Of a DNA stretch of 38,889 nucleotides, positions 1 through 6,529 are shown in pieces. The DNA comes from Pseudonocardia sp. GTDB lineage: Bacteria > Actinomycetota > Actinomycetes > Mycobacteriales > Pseudonocardiaceae. The stretch is taken from positions 1-38,889 of the forward strand of contig JAEUJO010000138.1 in NCBI GenBank assembly GCA_016794615.1, given 5' to 3'. A program made the position numbers and the translations under genes. The notes under the pieces were generated by a model. The model was given only the letters and a program-made list of their open reading frames with translations, ran no database searches and had not been told where the DNA came from. Positions within the stretch are counted from its first letter, which is position 1; every line of letters starts with the position of its first letter.

Positions 1-367
1 GTGCGTCGTTCGTCGCAGCGGGCTACTCGCTCGCCGCAGGTCGACCGGCCTCCGCGCAGCGGCGTCCTACGGTACGCCGAGGATGCTGCGGATCGCGGAC
101 GGATCACCGGCGGCATCCGCGCACGTCTTCCACGCTCCGCTCCCCAGGAGGCATGGCAGTGACGAACTTCGCGACGGCGATTCGTACCGCGGACACCTTG
201 ATCGAGGTGGGCCGTTTCCTCTACGAGGCGAGGACCGCATCACGCAGGTCCGCCGGGATCCATCGAACGGCTGAATGCCCCGCCCGCGAGCACCGGCCCC
301 CGGTCGTCTCCGGCACCGCGGCCGGCTCACCGGCCCGGCCGTCGGGCTGAGCGGACGGCCGGCGCGG
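1..367. other. Window edge, no supported gene
   Basis: No intact gene can be supported here. A GTG at 159 has a well-placed AGGAGG at 146-151 and opens a plus-strand frame of about 63 codons ending at 350, but the product loses any protein-like character after about 25 residues. A shorter plus frame ends at 274 and a minus frame ends at 67. The good ribosome site followed by degraded frames would fit the start of a decayed or frameshifted small gene, but I do not recognise a family. Confidence 0.3.
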
Positions 368-2071
368 TCAGACCCCGGCCGCGTGCCGCGCCGCCACGTA
401 GCCGAACGTCAGGCCGGCCCCCACCTGGCAGCCGGCGCCGGGGTACTCCGACGCCATCACGGACTGCGCGTCGTTGCCGCATGCGTACAGCCCCGGGATC
501 GGCGCGCCCGCCTCGTCGAGTACCCGCGCCGACGGGTCGGTGCGCAGCCCGAGCGCGGTGCCCAGCGGCGTCGGCACCACGGCGATCGCGAAGAACGGCG
601 CGGTCTCGATCGGGCCGAGGTTGACGTTGGGGGTGTGCTCGGCGTCGCCGTACTGGTGGCCGAACACGCTGGTGCCCTTGCCGAACTCGCCGTCCACGCC
701 CGTGCGGGCGAAGCGGTTGGTGTCACGGACGGTGCGTTCCAGGCCGTCGGGGTCGACGCCGATCGACGCCGCCAGCTCGCGGGGTGTCGCGCCGCGGTGC
801 AGGTACCCGGAGTCCAGGTACTTCCGCAGCAGGGGTGCCGGGGTGTGCGGGCGGATCATGCCCAGGCCGCAACGCCGCAGCGCCGCAGCGTCGATCACCA
901 GCCAGGCCGGCACCGTCGGCACCGACTTGTCCGAGTCGTACATCGCACGCGTGAACCGGTGGTACGACACCGACTCGTCGACGAACCGGCGCCCCGCGGC
1001 GTTCACCGCGACGATGCCCGGCTTGGCTCGGTCCCAGATGTGCGGGAACACCGCGGTCGAGCCGTCGCGGCGGCGCCCGATCGAGCTCGGGAACCAGAAC
1101 GCGTTGTCGTCGCGGGGCTCGCTGAGCGCACCGCCGACCGCCTGCGCGAGCGCGAGCGTGTCGCCGGTCGCACCCTCGCCTGCTCGGGTGTACTGCGGGG
1201 TCGGAGACGGCAGGTACCGCGTCCGCCACTCCGGACTCGCCGAGAATCCGCCGCCGGCGAGCACCACGCCGCGCCGGACCCGGACGCGCAGCTCGCGGCC
1301 CTGGTAGGCCACCACCGCACCGACGACCCGGACCCCGTCGGTGAGCAGCCGCGCCGCGGTCGCGGTGAACCAGACCCGGCCGTCGCGCACCAGTAGCTGG
1401 TGGAACAGGTTCGCGACCAGCGCGTTGCCCATCACCAGGCGGGTGCCGCGCGGGTAGTTGACGCGGTCCACGGCCCAGCGCACGCCCAGGCGCAACGCGG
1501 TGCGCATCCCACGTGCGGAGCCCCGGAAGATGCCGAGGAGCTCGTTCACCTCGGCCCGGCGCATCATCAGCGTGCCGCCGAACAGCGCGAACTCCGGGAC
1601 CGGCGGCCGGACCCGGCCGAAGCCGGCCTTGCCGAGCGCCCGGCCGTCGAAGGTCTGCGGCTCCAGCGCCCGGCCACGGGCCGACCCGCGGATCTCCGGG
1701 TGGTAGTCGACGACCGTCGTCGAGTGCCAGAACCGGACGCCGATCCCGTCGAGGTACTCGGCCATCTCGCTGCCGCGCGCGAGGTAGGCCTCGCGCAGCT
1801 CCCGCGGGGCGCGGTCACCGACCAGCGCGTCGAGGTAGCGGTGGGCGGCCGGCACGTCGTCGGTCACGCCGCAGGCGCGCTGGAATCGGTTGCCCGGGAT
1901 CCAGCAGGTGCCTGCCGAGTAGGCGGTGGTACCGCCGAGGAACTCGGTCTTCTCCAGGACCAGGGTCGAGAGCCCCTCGTTCGCGCCGGTCACGGCGGCC
2001 GCGAGGCCACCGGCGCCGGTGCCGAGGACGAGCAGGTCGACCTCGTCGTCCCAGGCGCCGATCTCAGGCAT
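368..2071 (-). CDS. KstD-type FAD-dependent oxidoreductase
   Basis: A 567-aa flavoprotein of the fumarate reductase / 3-ketosteroid delta1-dehydrogenase superfamily. The N-terminus carries the dinucleotide-binding motif LGTGAGGLAAA (about residues 16-26) followed by an acidic strand end (VLEKTEFLGGTTAYS). The C-terminus has the second FAD contact, GLYACGNDAQSVM, then EYPGAG and LTFGYVAAR. In characterised KstD enzymes a Tyr and a Gly four residues later in this segment are catalytic, and both are present (Y-P-G-A-G). The length matches the family. The ATG start has GGGAGGG about 6 nt upstream and overlaps the end of the upstream isomerase gene by 8 nt, so the two are probably translationally coupled. 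The substrate cannot be read from sequence: a 3-ketosteroid or another alpha,beta-desaturation or reduction is possible. A second relative lies at 4099-5883. Confidence 0.88.
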   Translation of the reverse strand: MPEIGAWDDEVDLLVLGTGAGGLAAAVTGANEGLSTLVLEKTEFLGGTTAYSAGTCWIPGNRFQRACGVTDDVPAAHRYLDALVGDRAPRELREAYLARGSEMAEYLDGIGVRFWHSTTVVDYHPEIRGSARGRALEPQTFDGRALGKAGFGRVRPPVPEFALFGGTLMMRRAEVNELLGIFRGSARGMRTALRLGVRWAVDRVNYPRGTRLVMGNALVANLFHQLLVRDGRVWFTATAARLLTDGVRVVGAVVAYQGRELRVRVRRGVVLAGGGFSASPEWRTRYLPSPTPQYTRAGEGATGDTLALAQAVGGALSEPRDDNAFWFPSSIGRRRDGSTAVFPHIWDRAKPGIVAVNAAGRRFVDESVSYHRFTRAMYDSDKSVPTVPAWLVIDAAALRRCGLGMIRPHTPAPLLRKYLDSGYLHRGATPRELAASIGVDPDGLERTVRDTNRFARTGVDGEFGKGTSVFGHQYGDAEHTPNVNLGPIETAPFFAIAVVPTPLGTALGLRTDPSARVLDEAGAPIPGLYACGNDAQSVMASEYPGAGCQVGAGLTFGYVAARHAAGV

Positions 2072-2918
2072 GACTACCCTCCCGGGCGATCAGCGCCTGC
2101 ACGGCGCGCAGGTTGTAGGTGGCGAGCTCCACCGCGGACAGCCGGGCCTGCAGCCGGGCGTGCGGCACCTCGACGCTGACCGGCGTCGCAGCCGGCACGG
2201 CGGCGAGGAGCTCGACGAGCGGGAAGCCGCCCTCACCGGGCACCTCGCGCTGCACCCGCGCCTCGACCTGGAGGACGGAGCCGTCCGCGGTCATCCCGAG
2301 CGGCAGCTCGTCGGGCAGCTCCAGGTCCTCGGGCAGGGCAAGCGGACCGTCGCAGAGCTGGATGCACGGCACGAGGTCCTGCTCCAGGGCCCGGACGTCG
2401 TCGAGGGACGAGCCCCCGCGCTGTACGTGCAGGGCGTCGACCAGCACCGCGGCGCCGGCGGCACGGGCGATCACGGCGGCGTCGGCGACGCGGCTGACCG
2501 GCTGGTAGCTGATCGGTTCGAGGGTCGGGCGGATGCCGAAGCCGGCGCCGTCGTCGGTGAGCCTGGCGAGGGTGTCGACGAGCCGTCCGCGGTCGGGGTC
2601 GACGCCGACGACGCTGAAGGTCGACGCGCCGAGCGCGGCTCCGGCCTCGAGGGCGGGGCGCCAGTCGTCGGGGCCGGTGTCGGGGCGCAGCGTGAGGAAC
2701 TCGATGTCCCGCACGGTCAGCCCCGTGCCGTCCAGCCGGCGCAGCGTCTCCTTCGACATCGGCGAGCCCGGCTCCATCGGGTACTGGCGCTCGCCGTCGG
2801 TGACCGCCTTGACCCGGATGCCGACGAAGTCGTACCCGGCCTGCGCGGCGACGGTCACGAGCTCCGGCGGCGCAAGCCGCAGCAGGGTGAGGTGGGCGAT
2901 GCCGATCGGCGGGGTCAT
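2064..2918 (-). CDS. Sugar phosphate isomerase/epimerase-like TIM barrel
   Basis: A 284-aa protein of the xylose isomerase-like TIM barrel superfamily (AP endonuclease 2 / IolE-type). It opens with a strand plus helix typical of the fold (IGIAHLTLLRLAPPELVTVAAQAGYDFVGIR) and contains the expected acidic and His metal-ligand segments (LEPISYQP, VLVDALHVQRGG, VSVEVPH). I chose ATG 2918 rather than the longer open frame to 3044 because GAGGAGA lies about 8 nt upstream and homology-like sequence begins there. Its stop overlaps the start of the KstD-type oxidoreductase (8 nt). Family members isomerise or epimerise sugars, inositols or keto-acid intermediates; the actual substrate is unknown. A LysR-type palindrome sits about 130-150 nt upstream. 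Confidence 0.82.
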   Translation of the reverse strand: MTPPIGIAHLTLLRLAPPELVTVAAQAGYDFVGIRVKAVTDGERQYPMEPGSPMSKETLRRLDGTGLTVRDIEFLTLRPDTGPDDWRPALEAGAALGASTFSVVGVDPDRGRLVDTLARLTDDGAGFGIRPTLEPISYQPVSRVADAAVIARAAGAAVLVDALHVQRGGSSLDDVRALEQDLVPCIQLCDGPLALPEDLELPDELPLGMTADGSVLQVEARVQREVPGEGGFPLVELLAAVPAATPVSVEVPHARLQARLSAVELATYNLRAVQALIAREGSHA

Positions 2919-3045
2919 CGGTGGGTCTCCTCGAGTGACGGCACCCGCTCCGGCCGCCCGGACGTCGCCGAGGCGTAGAGGGCTGGACTGGACGTATCGA
3001 GGATCGCAGCCGAAACATGCGCTGTCCAATACCGAATCATACATC

Positions 3046-3070
3046 GATTATGTGCTAGCTGAGCATAATC
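3046..3070. promoter_or_regulatory. LysR-type T-N11-A palindrome
   Basis: A perfect inverted repeat with 7-bp arms (GATTATG and CATAATC) separated by 11 nt. This fits the T-N11-A box of LysR-family regulators. It overlaps the stop codon of the lysR gene and lies upstream of the isomerase-oxidoreductase operon, in an AT-rich patch unlike the surrounding DNA. The loop is too long and the stem too AT-rich for a terminator. Inferred target: the LysR protein encoded at 3069-3965. Confidence 0.6.
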
Positions 3071-3965
3071 AGGCCGGTGTCGGCAGGACCTCCTCGGCCA
3101 CCGCCAGCACCGCCTTCAGCACGGTGGACGGGTTGTCCGCCGACCAGGCGATCGCGTGGTCGAGGTGGACCGGCTTGCCGCGCAGCGGCACGTACACCGA
3201 CCCCGACGGCATGATTCCTGCGACCTCCGCCGAGACCAGCGCGACGCCCACCCCGGCCGCCACCAGAGTGAGGATCATGAACGGGTCGGTGATCTCCTGC
3301 ACGATCCGAGGCCGGAACCCGGCGTTCACGCAGGCCCGCAGACCGGCCTCCTGCAGCCCCGATCCCACCGCCACCGGCGTCGTGACGAACCCGTCGTCGG
3401 CCAGGTCGGCGAGGTCGACGACGGGCTCACCCGCCAGCCGGTGGTCGACGGGCAGCACGACGCCGAGCGGCTCCCGTGCGATGAGCCGCGTGCGGACCAC
3501 CGGCGAGGGGTCGAGCGGGAGCGCGACGAACGCGAGGTCCAGTGCGCCCCGCTCCACCCGCGCGACCCCGTCGCGGGTCATCACGCGACCGACGAGATTG
3601 AGCGTGACGTCCGGGTAGCGGTGCCGGACCGCGCGGGTCAGCGGCGGCAGCGTGAGGTGGTTCAGGGCACCGGCGAAGCCGATGTCGACCGTCCCGTAGA
3701 ACACCCCGGACGCCGCCCCCGTGGCCTGGCGGCCCAGTTCGAGCTCCTCGAACACGCGGTGGGCGTGCGGCAGCAGCGCCTGCCCGGCCGGGGTCAGCGC
3801 AACGCTGCGGGTGCTGCGGTCGAACAGCGTGACGCCCAGCTCGCGCTCCAGCTTCCGGATCGTCTGGCTGAGCGGCGACTGGGCGAGCCGCAGCCGCGCG
3901 GCGGCCCGCCCGAAATGCAGCTCCTCGGCGACGGCGACGAACGCCTCCAGCCATCTGATCTCCAT
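3069..3965 (-). CDS. LysR family transcriptional regulator
   Basis: A 298-aa LysR-type regulator. Residues 1-60 form the winged helix-turn-helix (MEIRWLEAFVAVAEELHFGRAA, then AQSPLSQTIRKLERELG), followed by a linker and a periplasmic-binding-protein-like effector domain. I chose ATG 3965 because GGGGGAG precedes it by about 7 nt and because all family members begin at this MEI/ELR position; the frame opens further upstream to 4022. It lies between the isomerase-oxidoreductase operon (same strand, downstream) and a second KstD-type gene (divergent), so it probably controls both in response to an aromatic or steroid-like substrate. That role is inferred from position. Confidence 0.93.
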   Translation of the reverse strand: MEIRWLEAFVAVAEELHFGRAAARLRLAQSPLSQTIRKLERELGVTLFDRSTRSVALTPAGQALLPHAHRVFEELELGRQATGAASGVFYGTVDIGFAGALNHLTLPPLTRAVRHRYPDVTLNLVGRVMTRDGVARVERGALDLAFVALPLDPSPVVRTRLIAREPLGVVLPVDHRLAGEPVVDLADLADDGFVTTPVAVGSGLQEAGLRACVNAGFRPRIVQEITDPFMILTLVAAGVGVALVSAEVAGIMPSGSVYVPLRGKPVHLDHAIAWSADNPSTVLKAVLAVAEEVLPTPA

Positions 3966-4098
3966 GCCGACTCCCCCGGGTCTTGCGTGACGCGACTGCG
4001 CATGCTGTCCTAGAAAAGGCACAATAAGTCAATCATTTAGCTCAATCCGCTACATACTCTCAGATGCGCCGCGGCCGAGCCCCAGGGAGACTCACCAC
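3966..4098. promoter_or_regulatory. Divergent lysR / oxidoreductase promoter region
   Basis: This is the 133-nt divergent spacer between lysR and the oxidoreductase at 4099. Positions about 4010-4062 are markedly AT-rich compared with the window and probably hold both promoters. I see imperfect symmetry around AATAAG-N5-CATTTA but no second clean T-N11-A box. A Shine-Dalgarno (AGGGAGA) lies 8 nt before the GTG at 4099. Confidence 0.5.
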
Positions 4099-5883
4099 GT
4101 GACCAGCCCCGTCCCCGCCCCGTCCCTCGACACCGACGTCGTCGTGGTCGGCGCCGGCGCGGGTGGCCTCGCCACCGCCGTCACCGCCGCCCACCACGGC
4201 CTGCGGGTCGTCGTCCTCGAGCGGGCCGACGTGTGCGGCGGCGCGACGGCCTGGTCCGGTGGCTGGATGTGGGCCCCCGGCAACCCGCTCGCCCACGCCG
4301 ACGGCGTGCACGAGGACGTCGAGGAGTTCCGCACCTACCTGCGCGCCGCACTCGGCGCCGACTACGACGCCCCCCGCGTCGACGCCTTCCTCGCTGCGGC
4401 ACCGGAGATGGTGCGGTTCTTCCACGAGCGGACCGCGCTGACGTTCGTTCCCGGCGCGAAGATCTGCGACGTCTACGGCGACCTGCCCGGCGCCGGCACC
4501 GGGCACCGCTCGGTCGGGCCCGCCCCCGTCGACGGCCGCACGCTCGGCGACGACGTGCTCGTGAAGCTCCGCCGCCAGCTCTACGAGACCTCGTTCCTCG
4601 GTATGGGCGTGATGGCCGGGCCGGACCTGGCCGCGTTCCTGTCCGCCTCCCGTGGCAACCCCCGCGGGCTGCTGCACGCGACCCGCCGCGTCGGCAGGCA
4701 CGTCTACGACCTGGTCACCCGCCGGCGCGGGATGCAGCTGGTCAACGGCACCGCGCTGGTCGGCCGGCTGCTGCGCTCGGCGCTCGACCTCGGCGTCGAC
4801 GTGCGCGTCTCGTCCCCCGCCCGCGAGCTGCTGCGCGAGGGCGGCCGGGTCACCGGCGTCGTCGCGACGACCCCGGACGGCCCTCTGCGGATCACCGCGG
4901 CGCGGGGTGTCGTCCTCGCGGCGGGCGGGTTCCCGCACGACGTCGGCCGCCGCCGTGCACTCTTCCCCCGCACCCCGACGGGCGCCGAGCACTGGTCACT
5001 GGCACCGCGGACCGCCGACGGCGCCGGCACGACGCTGGGCGAGTCGGCCGGTGGCCGGCTCCGTTCGGACGTGGCGTCGCCCGCCGCGTGGTGCCCCGTG
5101 TCGCTCGTGCCCTACCGGTCCGGCCGCACCGGCGTGTTCCCGCACATCATGGACCGCGCCAAGCCCGGGAGCCTCGGGGTGCTCTCCACCGGCCGGCGCT
5201 TCGTGAACGAGGCCAACGGCTACTACGACTACGTCCACGCGATGATCGCCGCCGCACCGGAGGGCGAACCGGTGCAGGCGTGGCAGATCGCCGACGCGCG
5301 GTTCGTCCGCCGCTTCCCGCTCGGGATGGCCAAGCCCCGGCCCGTGCCGCTGTTCCCCTACCTGCGCAGCGGATACCTGAAGAAGGGCCGGACGCTCGCC
5401 GAGCTCGCCCGGGCGTGCGGGATCGATCCGGACGGCCTGACCGCGACCGTCGAGGAGTTCAACCGGCACGCCCGCCGCGGCGCGGACCCCGCGTTCGGCC
5501 GCGGCGCGACCCCGTTCAACCGCTACGGCGGCGACCCGTCGGTCGGCCCGAACCCGTCGCTCGCCCCGCTCGAGAAGGGCCCGTACTACGCGGTGCGGAT
5601 CGTACCCGGCAGCTTCGGGACGTTCGCCGGGCTCGCCACCGACGCCCGTGCCCGGGTGCTGGACGCCGCCGACGCGCCGGTCCCCGGCCTGTACGCGGTG
5701 GGCAACGACCAGGCGAGCGTGATGGGCGGCCACTACCCGGCGGGCGGGATCAACATCGGCCCGGCCATGACGTTCGGCTACGTCGCGGGGCGTGACCTGG
5801 CCGGCGCCGGCGCCGGCCCCGTACCGGACCGCGGACCTCGCGACGTCACACGCGGAACCGGTAGCCCATCCCGGCCTCGGTGA
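4099..5883 (+). CDS. KstD-type FAD-dependent oxidoreductase (second copy)
   Basis: A 594-aa flavoprotein related to the product of 368-2071. It has the N-terminal FAD motif VGAGAGGLATA (about residues 17-27), VLERADVCGGATAWSGG, and the C-terminal GLYAVGNDQASVMGG followed by HYPAGG and PAMTFGYVAGRD. The Tyr...Gly pair (Y-P-A-G-G) of KstD-like active sites is kept. The GTG start has AGGGAGA 8 nt upstream. The last about 20 residues are Arg/Pro-rich and run 38 nt into the convergent kdpE gene, so that tail may be a recent extension past a lost stop. With the divergent lysR and the isomerase operon it probably forms one catabolic locus; substrate unknown. Confidence 0.88.
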   Translation: MTSPVPAPSLDTDVVVVGAGAGGLATAVTAAHHGLRVVVLERADVCGGATAWSGGWMWAPGNPLAHADGVHEDVEEFRTYLRAALGADYDAPRVDAFLAAAPEMVRFFHERTALTFVPGAKICDVYGDLPGAGTGHRSVGPAPVDGRTLGDDVLVKLRRQLYETSFLGMGVMAGPDLAAFLSASRGNPRGLLHATRRVGRHVYDLVTRRRGMQLVNGTALVGRLLRSALDLGVDVRVSSPARELLREGGRVTGVVATTPDGPLRITAARGVVLAAGGFPHDVGRRRALFPRTPTGAEHWSLAPRTADGAGTTLGESAGGRLRSDVASPAAWCPVSLVPYRSGRTGVFPHIMDRAKPGSLGVLSTGRRFVNEANGYYDYVHAMIAAAPEGEPVQAWQIADARFVRRFPLGMAKPRPVPLFPYLRSGYLKKGRTLAELARACGIDPDGLTATVEEFNRHARRGADPAFGRGATPFNRYGGDPSVGPNPSLAPLEKGPYYAVRIVPGSFGTFAGLATDARARVLDAADAPVPGLYAVGNDQASVMGGHYPAGGINIGPAMTFGYVAGRDLAGAGAGPVPDRGPRDVTRGTGSPSRPR

Positions 5884-6529
5884 TGAGGTGCCGGGGGCGG
5901 GCGGGGTCGGCCTCGAGCTTGTGCCGGAGCTGGCCGAGGTAGACGCGCAGGTAGCTGGTCTCCTTGCGCTCGCTGGGCCCCCAGATGTGGTGCAGGAGGT
6001 CGCGGCGGCTGACCAGCTTGCCGTGGTTGCGCGCGAGCAGCTCGAGGATGCTCCACTCGGTGGGCGTGAGGCGCACCTGCTGCCCGTCCCGGCACACCAT
6101 CTTGGCGGCCAGGTCGATCGTGAGATCACCGGCTTCGAGCGGCTCCTCGTCGTGGCTCCCGGCAACGGCGGTGGCCCGCCGGACGGCCGCGCGCAGGCGG
6201 GCCGTCAGCTCCTCGACGCCGAAGGGTTTGGTGACGTAGTCGTCGGCACCGCGGTCGAGGGCGTGCACCTTGTCGGTGGAGTCGGTGCGCGCGGAGAGCA
6301 CGATGATCGGCACTTGCGTGAACGTGCGCAGCTCGGCGATGACGTCCGTGCCGTCGAGATCGGGCAGACCCAGATCGAGCACGACGACGTCGGGCCGGAG
6401 CTCGGCCTCGGCGCGCAGCGCCGTCCGCCCGTCGGCCGCGGTGAGGACGGTGTGACCGCGGGCGGTGAGGTTGATCCGCAACGCGCGCAGCAGCTGGATG
6501 TCGTCGTCGACGATGAGCACGCGCATCAC
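5846..6529 (-). CDS. kdpE: KdpE response regulator
   Basis: A 227-aa OmpR/PhoB-type response regulator of the potassium-sensing KdpD/KdpE system. The receiver domain (about 1-120) has the acidic pocket VDDD, the phosphoacceptor Asp in VVVLDLGLPDLDG (about residue 52) and the VTKPF Lys. The C-terminal winged helix (about 135-227) has LTPTEWSILELLARNHGKLVSR split by the expected turn and ends GYRFRV. GTG 6529 overlaps the kdpD stop (GTGA); ATG 6526 is an equally plausible start one codon later. It is the last gene of the kdp operon. It would activate kdp transcription when phosphorylated by KdpD. Its 3' end overlaps a convergent oxidoreductase gene by 38 nt. Confidence 0.96.
   Translation of the reverse strand: MMRVLIVDDDIQLLRALRINLTARGHTVLTAADGRTALRAEAELRPDVVVLDLGLPDLDGTDVIAELRTFTQVPIIVLSARTDSTDKVHALDRGADDYVTKPFGVEELTARLRAAVRRATAVAGSHDEEPLEAGDLTIDLAAKMVCRDGQQVRLTPTEWSILELLARNHGKLVSRRDLLHHIWGPSERKETSYLRVYLGQLRHKLEADPARPRHLITEAGMGYRFRV

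Noticed and set aside
5778..6165. Alternative minus-strand frames over the kdpE 3' end
   Set aside because: They are Arg/Pro-rich shadows; kdpE has complete domain motifs in its own frame.
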